Positions 10,141 through 21,491 of a stretch of 64,000 nucleotides of DNA are shown piece after piece. Within the stretch, counting starts at the first letter, position 1; each line of letters opens with the position of its first letter. The stretch comes from Spiroplasma melliferum. GTDB lineage: Bacteria; Bacillota_I; Bacilli_A; Mycoplasmatales; Mycoplasmataceae. The notes below the pieces were generated by a model, which saw only the letters and a list, made by a program, of their open reading frames with translations, was not told the origin of the DNA and did no database searches. Location: positions 496,001 to 560,000 of the forward strand of contig CP029202.1 of assembly GCA_005222125.1 (NCBI GenBank), read 5' to 3'. Position numbers and translations under genes: made by a program.

Positions 10141-10431
10141 ATTTGTTACAAAATAATAGTTTTAAAAACCTTCAAGAAATTTTTGATTAATTTTAGTAAT
10201 AAATTTATTAAGATTTATTTTACGAATATATTAACTGTTTTATTTGCCAGAATAAGTATTGTTACTGGCCAAACAAGTAATTATTTTATTAGTTAATTAC
10301 TTGCATTTTTTTTTTTATATAATTTAACCGTGTCAAATTTTAGAACTTTAATATTTGATTACAAATTTTATAATGGAAAAACTAATTTATATTAATAAAA
10401 TATTTATTTTAAAAGGAGGTATCAAATTTAA
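10141..10431 (+). other. promoter region of the small membrane protein
   Basis: No gene. A TATAAT box lies at 10369-10374 and a strong AAAGGAGGT ribosome-binding site at 10411-10419. Nothing else is recognised. Confidence 0.5.
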
Positions 10432-10806
10432 ATGGATACAAATTATGTACAAAATGAACAAGAGAATGTTCAAACCAATGTTATTCAAAATAAAAAACCA
10501 GATAATTTATGTCGAGCAGGATGTATTATAGCAATTGTTTTATCATCATTAGCATTAATAGGACTTTCTATTGGTGGCTTAATGTTATTGGGTTATGGTG
10601 TTTATGCAGCTGCTATTATTTATTTAATAATTGCTGGGGTAGAAATAGTACCAATTATTATGTGTAATAATGTTTTAAAAGGGAAAGTAGAATCAAATCT
10701 TGCAGCTGGTATTATTGCTTTGCTTTTTTCAGGTTTGGTTAGTGGTATTTTAATTTTAATTGGTAAATATGAAAATGAAAAACCACAAGGATTAGTTACT
10801 AATTAG
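10432..10806 (+). CDS. small membrane protein of unknown function
   Basis: 124 residues. A charged, Asn/Gln-rich N-terminal tail of about 25 residues is followed by hydrophobic segments at about 29-56, 58-80 and 92-113, so three membrane passes are likely. The glycine-rich segments (IGLSIGGLMLLGYG, SGLVSGILILIG) resemble small tetraspan-like or DUF4190/DUF4064-type proteins, but the match is only in general character. It is a single gene with a perfect AAAGGAGGT site and its own terminator. No function can be assigned. No TGA codon occurs because it has no Trp. Confidence 0.75.
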   Translation: MDTNYVQNEQENVQTNVIQNKKPDNLCRAGCIIAIVLSSLALIGLSIGGLMLLGYGVYAAAIIYLIIAGVEIVPIIMCNNVLKGKVESNLAAGIIALLFSGLVSGILILIGKYENEKPQGLVTN

Positions 10807-10836
10807 TTAAAATTTAATTAACAATTTAATTAGTAG

Positions 10837-10869
10837 AAAAAAGTTATTATTTAAATAATAACTTTTTTT
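10837..10869 (+). terminator. intrinsic terminator
   Basis: Stem AAAAAAGTTATTATT / AATAATAACTTTTTT with a T-run, 30 bases after the stop. Confidence 0.85.
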
Positions 10870-11003
10870 GTAATTTAAGCAAATAAATTGTTAATTATTT
10901 TTATCTATTGCAAATAATTTGAAAAGTAAGTTTAATTACTTTTTATTTTTCTTTTTGTAAGATAATATAAAATATATCGTTTAAATAGAATGAGGTATAA
11001 ATA

Positions 11004-12608
11004 ATGAAAAAACTTTTAGGTATTTTAAGTATTCTTTTATCAGGCACAACAGGTAGTTTTGGGATGCATGGTTGTGCAATAAGAGGTAACAATTTAGCAA
11101 AAACTAATGAATATACAGCAGAAGCGAATCAAGATATTGAAACTTTTTATAAAATAATAACATTAATTAAAAAGAAAATTAAAGATTGATGAGATGCTAA
11201 AGCATTGATTGATATTAATAAGTATTTTAATGATGTTACTAAACTTAATGAATTTATTACAACTTTAAAATCAGATGAATCACAACCCTTTATTGGCGCG
11301 GCAATTAGCAAATGACCTTTTTTAGAACAGTTAATTAATGATTTTAAAAAAGAAGTTAATAATATTAATAGTGAACTTGCCATTACTTATAATAATTTTT
11401 ATCGTGACACAGAAAAAGAATTTCCAATATTATTGTCAGATGATAATATCAAATTAAAAGTAAATAAAATTAATTTTGATAAACTATCAAAATTAATTGC
11501 TGAGAATAAAGAAAATTTAAATGCAATTACAATTAGCTTTGATATTAATTATTCAGTTAAATTTAAAGAATTTGACCAAGTTTATGAAAGTAAAGGGTTA
11601 GTTATTGCTAGTAATAATCTGGAAGTCTTAACTAATGTTCAAGAAAACATTGAATTATGATTTATAAACTTTATTAATGATTTACTTATTAAGCAAGAAA
11701 ATAAAATTATTGATAGATCAAATCAACATTTTAATGATATCAATGGAAATAATACAATTTGACCAATTATTAAACAAGAATTAGATAAAAAAAATATAAT
11801 AACTAATTCTCAACCTTATTTTGCTGATTTTTTTAATACTTTAAATTTATGAAGTTCTTTTTATAGAAAAAATTCAATCTTAACCTTGGCAGGAGAAGGA
11901 TATCAACCAGACAAATTAACAGCAAAAAACTTTTTAGAATTTTATAAACAACATAAGAATATTATTAGTGAAAATAATTATTATGTAAAAGCAGATATAA
12001 AATATTTTTTGCCAGGTAATTTAACAATTGAAAATTTACCGTTTAAAGATAAAACTCCGCAGTGAAGAAATTTAAAGACACCAATTAAAGTCTTAGTACC
12101 AAAAGATAAAGTTGATGAACAATTACAGCAATTTGCAGAAAAAATAATGGCATTTTGACATTATTATAAATTAGAAACTTATAATAATAAACTTGTTTTT
12201 AAGATGAACCAAGCAGATTTTGATACTTTATTTAAAAAAGTTAGTTTATTTAAGCCAGAAAGTTCAGTAGATGCAAGAATGACATTACTTTTTGAAACTA
12301 TTTTTAATCTTTTTAATAATACTTGTGCTGCCACAGAAAAAATTAAATCAAAAATTTATAAACCTAATGTAGCAGAAAAAGAAAAAGTTATTTCAAAATT
12401 TAAAATGGAAACAATAAAAGATGATAAAAATATTACAATTAAATTATTTAGAAATCATTATTCTGATGGAAATTATCCAATTTATTATATAAATTTATCT
12501 TATAATGATTTTGGATATAGTTTCTTTTTTACTCCGGATGAAAAAGAAAGAAATCTTGAGAATGATGACTATTCATTTTTACAAACAATAGAATTTAAGG
12601 TTGGTTAA
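11004..12608 (+). CDS. lipoprotein of the three-member paralogous family (copy 2)
   Basis: 534 residues. The signal peptide ends at Cys24 in GMHGC, an unusual lipobox with His before Gly. The body matches the proteins at 2713 and 26251. Shared parts are a repeated motif near WW(D/Q)xKxxIDI, the segment INFDKLSKLIAE, a beta-like stretch SFDINYSVKFKEF, then AGEGYQPDKLTAKNFLEFY and LKTPIKVLVPKDKVDEQL...FWHYYKLETY. The C-terminus ends IEFKVG. This copy is complete and is the best reference for the family. It is a single gene with a weak GAGGT ribosome-binding site. Trp is almost always TGA. Function unknown; it is exposed on the cell surface. Confidence 0.85.
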
Positions 12609-12634
12609 TTTTTAAAATTTTAATTGTAAGAAAC

Positions 12635-12670
12635 AAAGCGGTGTTATTTCATAAATAACATCGCTTTTAT
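12635..12670 (+). terminator. intrinsic terminator
   Basis: AAAGCGGTGTTATTT pairs with AAATAACATCGCTTT (one G-T pair), followed by T-rich sequence. Confidence 0.85.
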
Positions 12671-12692
12671 TTCACAGTTTATTAAACTTAAT

Positions 12693-12722
12693 TTTACATT
12701 CATTTGGGAATAATGTTATAAT
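12693..12722 (+). promoter_or_regulatory. promoter for the membrane protein and permease genes
   Basis: -35 TTTACA (12693-12698) and -10 TATAAT (12717-12722) with an 18-base spacer. It argues for the start at 12764, because a start at 12740 would leave only about 10 leader bases and no ribosome-binding site. Confidence 0.65.
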
Positions 12723-12763
12723 AATATGAGCAAAATATAATGAAAGTTATAAAGGTGATGGTA

Positions 12764-13483
12764 ATGAAAATATATGTTTTAAAAAAATATCAAAAATTTA
12801 TTAATATTTTCTTTATTATTTTTCTTGTGTATATTTTATTTTCATCATCATTTTCAATTATTGATATTGCTGGTAATTATAATTTTTTAAATATTACATT
12901 AAATTTAATTTATCTTGTTTGATCTAGTTTTATTTTTCTCTTTTTTATGGGAATTTTAATGCAAATTTTAATTAATTTTAAACAATTGAAAAAGACAACA
13001 ATTTCAGCGTGGAAATTAATTTTATTTTCTAATTGACAAATTATTATTTTATGACTTTGCAATATTGTTTTAATTTCATATATATTATTTTTTGGTTATA
13101 CTTCAATAATTTTTCAATTGCAAAATATAATTGCATATGAAACAATATATTCTTTTTTAGTTATTTTATGCTATGTTTTTTATGCAATTTTTACCATTAG
13201 TTTTATTATAATGCTAATATTGTTTCGATTATATATTGGTTATTTAAAAAAGATTAATGATGTGATTGCTTCTAGTTATTATACATTTTGTAAATGTACT
13301 TTGACTAGTATTGTTGTCACTCAACATAACCAATTAACAATGTCAATTTTATTAATAATTTATCCAAATTATGATTTTAATCAATGATTTAAAAAAGCTA
13401 CTATTGTTGATAATCTTCGTAAAACAGAATTATTAACACAGTTTAAAAAACAAACAACACCACCTAATCTTTACTTTAACTAA
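12764..13483 (+). CDS. hypothetical membrane protein
   Basis: 239 residues. Four hydrophobic segments can be seen: about 11-30, 36-65, 85-110 and 125-150. The C-terminal 80 residues are soluble and contain KKINDVIASSYYTF. The family is not recognised. Start chosen at ATG 12764, 7 bases after AAAGGTG and in line with the promoter; ATG codons at 12740 and 12758 are in frame but worse placed. It ends 40 bases before the large permease and shares its promoter, so it may be an accessory subunit of that transporter. Four or more Trp are TGA. Confidence 0.75.
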
Positions 13484-13523
13484 ATTCAAATATTAACAAA
13501 AAAAGAAGAAAGAATGTGGAAAA

Positions 13524-16500
13524 ATGACAGGTTTTAAGTTATTATTTAAAAACAATTTTAAAAACACAGTTAAAAATAAAATTCAATTTATTGGTTTAGT
13601 TGTTTTGGTATTTTTAACTAGTTTTATTTTTACAATTATTGCAGTTTCTAAACAACGAGTAGAAAATAATTATAATAGTTTTATTTCTGAACAATTAAGT
13701 AATCAACATGATTTTGTTGTTAGTTTTGCTAATTCCACTTATGTTAAAAATTCAAATAGGGAACCGGATCAGTTTGAAAAAATTACAGATAGTGGGATTC
13801 GTCAAAACGCAATTTTAGAATTTGTTAAAGAACAATTAAAGAATAGAGATGAACATTTTATTTATAACCGTGTTGAAGCACGAACATTTACATTGGGGAA
13901 TAATAAAGTTATTAAAGCAGTAACATTAAATCCTCATCAAGAAATTGATAAATTTATTGTCGCTAATGGAATGCCATTAAGTGTTTATACGAAATATTTA
14001 TTATCAATTAACCAAGAAACAATGCATTGGATTTATTTAACCCCTGAGTTTGCTCGCAAAAATAATATTAAAATTAATGATATTATTCGATTACAACCCG
14101 ATAGGTATGGAACAACAATTAAAGTTGCTGATAGTGAATTAAAAGATGTTGATTTAACTCCATATGAAAAAGAAGATATTAATAAATGATTGCCGAAATC
14201 ACCATATGCAAATGAAAATTGGTTCCGAGTAGTTGGATTTGGACAATCAGCGGATTATGTTACGCCAATTATTGATGCAGTACATCCATTTCCGAATATG
14301 AAAAATGAAGGAATTGCATATTTAGATCCACGATTGTTTGGATTAGTTGAAGATACAGTTGAAGATACAGCTGGTCATAAATATCCAGTAACAAAATTAG
14401 ATTTAACAAAACAAATTTTAATTCCAGAAAGTCAATTAGAGCGAGAAGTTTATTATGTTGGAAAATTTCAACAGACAAAAGTTGATCAAATGCGAAATAA
14501 TTATAGTCAAACAATCAATAATTATTTAAATACTAATCAGGGGAAACATATTGGTTTACATGGATATTACGTCAAAACATTGTCAACTGGTTTACCAATT
14601 GCTACTTTTCGGACAGATAATCGTTATGAATTTGCGAAAAGAATTACATATTTTACATCAACATTAAATGCTTTTATTAGTGGTTCTTATATTTTAATTA
14701 CGATTTTATTAATTATTTCGTTCTTTGTGTTAATTCTAGTTGTTCGCCGGCAAATTGATGCAACTGGACCACAAAATGGATTATTACGAGCATTGGGATA
14801 TCGACGCCGTGTGTTAACCTTTAGTTATATTTCCTATCCATTAATGATTGCATTAATTGGTGGGATAGTTGGTTATGGAACGGGGATTAGTGGTCAATTT
14901 ACTGTTAAATATTTATTTGGTTCATATTTTAATTTACCATATGGAAATTTTGTATTTGCACCATTAGCATTAGTAACTTGTGTTTTATTTATTTTCGCTT
15001 TGTTAACTTGTGTCACAATGATTAGTGGAACAATTATGATGGTTTCAAGAACACCATTACAATTAATTCGTAAAGAAAAAACAGTTTCATATGGTCGTTT
15101 TAAAAAAATTGTTTATAAAATGTTTGCAATTCGTAAAACATTTGATGCACGATTTCAAGCAGTACAATTATCTAATTCAATTGGAAAAATGGTTGGGGTA
15201 TCTTTAACGATGATTATTAGTACCATTATGATTACGATGTCAACAACAATTCCAATTATCTTACAAAATAATATTCGTTATTCATATGAAGGAGATAATT
15301 ATAAAACTTTAGTTGAATATAATAGTCCGATTTATAATTTACCAACAAGTTTTTTACGAACATATGATCCAAGTAAAAAGCCATGAGATAGTAAAAAAAG
15401 TCTTTTGATTAATACAAATATGACAACAGATGTTAATCAATATCTTAATGACTTTGAAACAGGGCAAATTAATTCCGAAAATTTTGCTCCAACATATCAA
15501 GCAGATGATATGCGATCGTTATTATATCGTAATATTTCCAAAGAATTTTTACAAAGTAATAAATTAACTTCAAGTAATCCGGATTTATCAAAAGCAATTT
15601 GTAGCACAACATGAGGTGACTACAATGATTTTGGTTTAAATCTTTTAACAAAATCAACCATTGAGAAATATTTACGAACAACAGAAACAGCACAGGAACA
15701 TATTGATATGTTAGAAAAATCTCGATTATTTTATTGAAAATATCGGGAAACTGTTGGATTAAACATTAAACGTGCAGATTATTTTGATTCACGAGGGAAT
15801 TTAAATTTAAATGATAAGTTAGGGAAAAATATTTTTACCCAGAGTGATTATAAACGAGATTTTGGAGAAGGAAATCCAACGATTACATTAGCAAATAATC
15901 ATTTTCGTCCAGCATTAGAACAACCATTGTCTGTATCTTTTTATGATGTTTTAGATTCAGCAACAGGAAATGAATTTAATACACGTTTAAAAAAACCAAT
16001 GTATGATTTATATAATTGAATTTATGCTTACTTTGTGGAAAATGTTAATCAATGTTTTATTCAAGGAGTATATTCACGTTCTCCACAAACTGTCCGATTA
16101 AAAATGCAAGAAGCATTTAATCAAAACAATGGTAATTTTAATTTAACCTTTGGAGTAATTCCGTTTAATCCATTAACAGATGATCGGGGGACAATGATTA
16201 ATGCTGAATTAAATAGTATTGAGTTTAAAATTTACGGAATTAATCACACATTTAAAAATCAAGCATTAACTAATAAAAATAATGCGAATTTAAATGAAAA
16301 ATTATTTACAGCAAGTAATAATATTGTTTTAAATGAAACATTAGCTAAACGATTAAATGTTACAGTTGGAAATCAAATTAGTCCGCGACTGATTCGCAAA
16401 GCGTTAGTTGCTAGTGAACAAGATGCTACTTCGGATCAAATTTTACAAGCTTGAGATGCAAGCGATGTAACAGGTAATAATACTCAAGCACAAGGACGAG

Positions 16501-17615
16501 TTGGTAAATTAATGTTTAATGGGGATAATAAATATAAAAATAAGGTTTTAAAAGATGGAAATAATGAATATGTTTTAGAAAGTAAAATTGATGCACTTGA
16601 CCCTAATTTTACAAAACCATCAATTTTAAACGATAAAATTGTTAATGGAAGTTATCGGGTAAGTAATGAAACGGAGAACGAATCCTTTACCGTTGTTGGT
16701 ATTACTAATCAATATGGTTCACCACGAGCTTGAATTAATGAAAATAGGGCACAACAATTACTAGGATATGATAAAACCCGAAATTATTTATTACAATTAT
16801 TTTTAAACGAATGAACAAATTCATTTATTAAAAACAATGATAAATTAGCACCATCTAAACGAAAAAGTTTAGAATTATTAGAAAAATTTATTAAAGAGCA
16901 TTCAAGTACACCTGTTGATAAGTTATGGAATGAGTTTGTTAAATATTGAAAAGCACATCAAAGTGCAGTTAATTGAATTGCTGTATTTGAAAATGAATAT
17001 CCAATTTTTAATTATAAAATTTCTAATAGTTCCAAAATTGATGATATTGAAACCGGATTAGGAACAAGTCAGTTATTTGGTGACTATAGTTTTTATGGTT
17101 TAAATGGTGGTATTAGAAGTGAAATTTCCTATCCACCATATGCAAATAGTACTTTTAGTAGTTTAATGCCAATTGCTGAAGCTCAAGCAATTTTAGGAAA
17201 TATTTCAAAAGCCGTTAATGGTATTATTTTCTTTATTATTGGTATTTCTTTTGTATTAAGTTTTATGATTATTATTTTAACAAGCAATATTGTTATTGCG
17301 GAAAATCAAACAATTATTGCAACAATGAAAGTATTAGGATATCGAAATCGTTATATTACAAAATTAGTTATTGGAATGTATATTCCTATTATTGTAATAA
17401 TGACAATTGCCGGCTTTGGTTTTGGATGATTATTTTTAATTATTTCTAACATGATATTAATTCGAATTGGAATAGTTTTACCACTGTTTATGAATATTAT
17501 GATTCCATTTATTGCAATTGGCAGTGGTTTATTATTATACTTTATTGCATATTTAATTAGTTGATTTAATATGAATCGGATTAATCCATTGATTGCAATT
17601 ATGAATGCGGATTAA
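13524..17615 (+). CDS. giant FtsX/MacB-type ABC transporter permease
   Basis: 1363 residues. An N-terminal membrane segment (about 19-42) precedes a large outside domain. A first FtsX-like bundle follows at about 385-530 (LLIISFFVLILVVRRQID, ALGYRRR). A very long outside domain of roughly 650 residues comes next, then a last FtsX-like bundle at about 1225-1345 (IGISFVLSFMIIILTSN, VLGYRNR). The repeated (A/V)LGYRxR after each bundle is the typical FtsX coupling loop. The ATPase is not adjacent. The next gene encodes a lipoprotein 12 bases downstream, so transport or release of lipoproteins or surface proteins is likely. Many in-frame TGA. Substrate unknown. Confidence 0.85.
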
Positions 17616-17627
17616 GGAGGAATTAAA

Positions 17628-18587
17628 ATGAAAAAATTACTGGCAACTATTGCGATTGGTATTTTAACTTCAGGACCAGTAATGTCTGTAGTTAGTTGTA
17701 CTAAAAATGATAATTGAAATAATATTCCAATTGCTCCACCAGTTTTACCAGTTGAAGTAACTGGTTTTGCTGGAATTGATTTTAAAACAATTAATCCCCA
17801 AAATAATAAACAGACTATTCCTGAATTATTACAACAATTGGCACAATTGTTTAAAGGAACAAAATGAAACTTTGAACAGTTAATAAAAAATTATAAATTT
17901 AATAATCAATCAAAACCAGTTAATAAAATTGATTTGTATCGCAATGGTCAGTATGAATTAAATTTTAGTGATGGAACAACTTTAAATACAATAAAAATTA
18001 ATAAAACAGTAACAACTTCAAATCATTTAGCTGATAAAGTAAAAAGTATTGATTTAGGTCAAATTACTGATGCACGACCAAAAACAATTTTAATTGCCAT
18101 TATTTTTAACAATATGCAACTTATTTCAGAATTAGATAAGTTTGGTGAATTTTTTATTGGTGAACAAACATCAGCTATATGAAACAAACAAATTGACAAA
18201 GTTGATAAAATTGAAGTTGAACCTGATCAAACTGGCGCAACTTTAATTTCAGGAAATGACCACTGATCGGAACATAATAACCCAGCAACAGATTATTATG
18301 GTTCAGTTAAAGTACATTTTACTGTTGTGGCACCAAAACCACCAACAGTAAAAGAAGATTTGGGACAAATGAACTTAACAACAAATTTAGGCAAATTACC
18401 AAAGGTAACCATTTTACAAGTAATGATGATGTTTATTAGTGTTAATTTTGTTAGTCAGTTAAATCGACTAAGTGCTTTATTAAATGATTTATATTTAGAT
18501 ATTAATCCGGATAAAAAAAGTGGAACAATTACTGCCTATGAGAAATCAGAATATTATACTGGTAGTATTAACGTAACTTTTAGTTAA
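17628..18587 (+). CDS. lipoprotein with internal repeats, partner of the permease
   Basis: 319 residues. The signal peptide ends at Cys24 in SVVSC. The body shows two copies of a loosely repeated module: a start like IDLGQITDARPKTILIAI and NLGKLPKVTILQVMMM, followed by an aspartate-rich joint and an ending about YxGSxxVxF (DYYGSVKVHF, EYYTGSINVTF). The same module occurs in the protein at 52146 (NLGTLENN, NLGELPNN). RBS AAGGAGG 8 bases before ATG overlaps the end of the permease gene, so the two are co-transcribed. It may be a substrate or accessory factor of that permease. Function unknown. Confidence 0.8.
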
Positions 18588-18603
18588 TTATACATATTAA
18601 TAG

Positions 18604-18630
18604 AAACCGCTTGATTAGCGGTTTTTATTT
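18604..18630 (+). terminator. intrinsic terminator
   Basis: AAACCGC, seven-base loop, GCGGTTTTT directly after the lipoprotein gene. Confidence 0.9.
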
Positions 18631-18879
18631 GCAATTTTATTCTAGTAGTTAATAAAAATTATTTGCATTAATTTTATTATTTAGCAATTTATTATTTATT
18701 TTTAATAATTTGATTAAAATATTTATTTTTAAATTAAAAATGTGGTATAATTAAATACCTTTTTTATCATAAATATGGTATAATTATAGTAGAAAAAAAT
18801 GGTTCCATAAGAAAATTCTAGGATGTAATAATTATAAAATGTATTAAATGATTTTAAATTAATTATGTAAGGAGTTTTT

Positions 18880-20066
18880 ATGTTGAAAGATATTTTTTAT
18901 ATTGCCGAAGAAGAAATGTGTAATAAATGTTGAAATCAATTAGCACAAGCAATAAAAGAAGTTAAGAATAATAATCCGCAAGAAATTAATAATTTAATGT
19001 TTTTCAAATATTATTTAAAAGATCAAATTAATACACTTGCTTCAAAGGTTATTGCAATTATTAAATGTAATAATAATTTTTATACATTATTTTGAAAAGA
19101 AGATTTGCTAAAGTCAGAGATTAAGCATGATAATGTTGCGCCAGAATATCTTCCACAAGGTTTAACCTTAAATGAACAAATTATTGATGATGTTATATTA
19201 CGTTTAAATGATAAAAAAAGTTCAAATGTTTTAGTTAACGATAATTCAGAATTATTTGATGATAATATGTCAGGTTCATTTCTACCAATTCCGGTTTCTA
19301 ATGCAGAAGTTATTCAAGTTACTAATGTTAAACGAAAAAGCAAACATTGACTTTGAATTTTAGTAGTTATTTCTCTGTTATTATTAACAAGTGGTATTGG
19401 TGTTATTGGTTATGAAATGCATCGACAATCATCGCATTCTAATTTAGTTAATTCTAAAAGTTTTATAAGTAATGATAATCTGGTTGATGAAGTTAAAGAT
19501 GAGAATAAAGATGTTATTGAGAATGAAGGGTATAATCATAAAGAAAATGAGAATAAAGATGTCTTTTAGAAGAAAATAATCTTGATGAAAAAATTATTGA
19601 TAAAGAAATAATTAATATTTCACAATATAGCTATGATTTTACTAAGAATCCGCTTAATTTAATTGAAGTACAAGCATTAGATATTGCTTTAATTAAACCA
19701 GAATTGCAGGTAATACAGATAATGCTACAATGCAGAATGCGGATGTTTTTGAGACAGCATTAATGGCATCAATTATGAATATTAGTATTTATGGAATGAC
19801 TAGCTAGCAATGATGATGAATGATTCATATACTAAAGCATCAGATGAATCAATTAATAAATATAACACTTTGTTAAGTGATCTTCGAACAAAATATTATT
19901 CATCTTTTAAAAGTTAGTTCAAACCTTAAAACAACTTACTAATTTATCCCAGAAAAATACGACAGATGTTAGTAGCATTATGTTAAAAGATGCTCTTGAT
20001 GCAGTGGGAAATTATTATAATTGAGCAAACAATAAAACAATCGCTTTTGTAGTAATATTAATTTAG
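18880..20066 (+). pseudogene. decayed membrane protein gene with four frameshifts
   Basis: The first frame starts at ATG 18880 after AAGGAG and gives 229 residues up to TAG 19567-19569. It has a soluble N-terminal domain of about 155 residues and one membrane segment (LVVISLLLLTSGIGVIGY). A charged repeat-like tail follows (DENKDVIENE, ENENKDVF). Coding sense goes on for another 500 bases in three successive frames. It shifts near 19565, 19708, 19806 and 19915, each by one missing base, and ends at TAG 20064-20066. Restored, it would be about 395 residues. Four same-direction losses in one gene fit true decay better than a single sequencing error. TATAAT boxes lie at about 18742 and 18779. 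Confidence 0.75.
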
Positions 20067-20069
20067 TTT

Positions 20070-20098
20070 AAAAAAATAGGTGATAAACCTATTTTTTT
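20070..20098. terminator. bidirectional terminator between convergent genes
   Basis: AAAAAAATAGG...CCTATTTTTTT; the T-run on each side suits both directions. Its right arm overlaps the last codons of the minus-strand lipoprotein gene. Confidence 0.85.
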
Positions 20099-20529
20099 AT
20101 TAATTGCAATTTGATAAAATCAGTTTCGCCTTTAAGTAATTGACTTTTTTCTTTTGCTGTTATGATAATATAAATTAAGTGCTCTTTTTCTAAGTTAATA
20201 TCTATAAATGTGTCTTTGATATCTTTAGTTTTAAAAATGTTATATGTATAATCATTAGTTGGTGTAGCATATGGTTGAACTTTTTTGACTGCTTTATCAA
20301 TGACTGCTTTATCAGGTTGATCCAATAATATTTGTATTTCCTTTCTATTTACTTTTGTAACAGCAAAAACATCATTAAGGTTTTTATCATTAGTATTAAT
20401 AATTAAGGGACTAATTTCATTAATATTAGAAATATCTTTTATTTCTGATAAATTATTACAACTAACAGTATTTGTAGTACTACCACAAATTATTGTTAAA
20501 ATACTTACTAAACTTAATATCTTTTTCAT
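20089..20529 (-). CDS. small lipoprotein
   Basis: 146 residues. The signal peptide ends at Cys24 in NTVSC. The mature part is soluble with a stretch rich in Asn/Asp and then a probable alpha/beta region (VTKVNRKEIQILLDQ, EHLIYIIITAKEKSQ). The family is not recognised. RBS AGAAAGGAAAT before ATG. The frame at 20546-21203 ends just 17 bases upstream, so the two genes probably form an operon read leftwards. It has no Trp. Likely surface protein of unknown role. Confidence 0.7.
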   Translation of the reverse strand: MKKILSLVSILTIICGSTTNTVSCNNLSEIKDISNINEISPLIINTNDKNLNDVFAVTKVNRKEIQILLDQPDKAVIDKAVKKVQPYATPTNDYTYNIFKTKDIKDTFIDINLEKEHLIYIIITAKEKSQLLKGETDFIKLQLIKK

Positions 20530-20545
20530 TATTTTTATTTCCTTT

Positions 20546-21203
20546 CTAATAACAAATTATAAAATCTTTAGTTTTTACAATAGTCTTAAATGTTAAATAT
20601 CCTTCTCAAGTTTTTAGTTCTAAACTCGTAATAGTTATTGCATATTCTCAAGTTTTTGTAATTGTTATTTTTGTAGGATATAGTGGTCTTTGTTCGGGGC
20701 AACTACCAGAAGTATTAATTAATTTTTTTTCCATGTCATTTGACCAGTAGTCAAAATCTTTTGGATTTGTATTATCATATAGTGTTTTGTTTATGTTACT
20801 AATTATACGATGTGCTATATTAATATTTTCAATATTATTTCATCTTTTCGCATTCATAATCTTGTTAAAGAAATTTTCTGTAATTTCATATGTTATTTTT
20901 CCAACAAGATATGAATTAAACTGTTCTATATTTTTAATAAATGTTTGATTATTTACTACATAAGAAAAACCGTTATTATTGGTATTAAAATTAATTTCAA
21001 CTTTATGTTTTTCAGTAATTTTTCTATATTCTCCATTTATCGATGATTTTTGTCATAAATATTGAATTTTAGTATTATCTTTAATTTCCATTTTTAATTT
21101 GAGGAACTAATGTCTGATTTATATTATTAGTTTTTAAATTAACAATTTGTGTTGAAGCAATTGTTAAAGTCGCTGTTAATAAAACAGCTAGTAAGCGCTT
21201 CAT
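20546..21203 (-). pseudogene. secreted protein, frameshifted after the signal peptide
   Basis: The first frame begins at ATG 21203 (MKRLLAVLLTATLTIAS, a signal peptide) and stops at TAA 21081-21083 after 40 codons. An overlapping frame, ATG 21089-21091 to TAG 20546-20548 (181 residues), carries the rest of the protein, with several TGA Trp and no signal of its own. One base change in the short A-run (21092-21096) would join them into about 218 residues. Either this is a broken gene, a slippage site, or the second frame is a cytoplasmic protein made by reinitiation. Family not recognised. It precedes the lipoprotein at 20089-20529. Confidence 0.65.
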
Positions 21204-21491
21204 ACTGAAAGACCTCTTTCTATTTAGAGCCTCCTATTTTAATTTTATCGTATTTTTAATAGAAAGTATGTTTTAAATTTATATCTTTAATTAAAAAGGG
21301 GATAATTGTTGTTATCTCAAATAAAATTTATCGTTAAAAGTTCCAATTATTTTTTACCATCAAATATAATTTAAAAATCACCTATACTAGTAAAATAAAT
21401 TAAAAAATGATAAAATATATATTGTACAAATATCCTGCTATAAAATTGACAAGCATAAATTGAGTAATTTAAAAAATAGATGGAGAATAGA

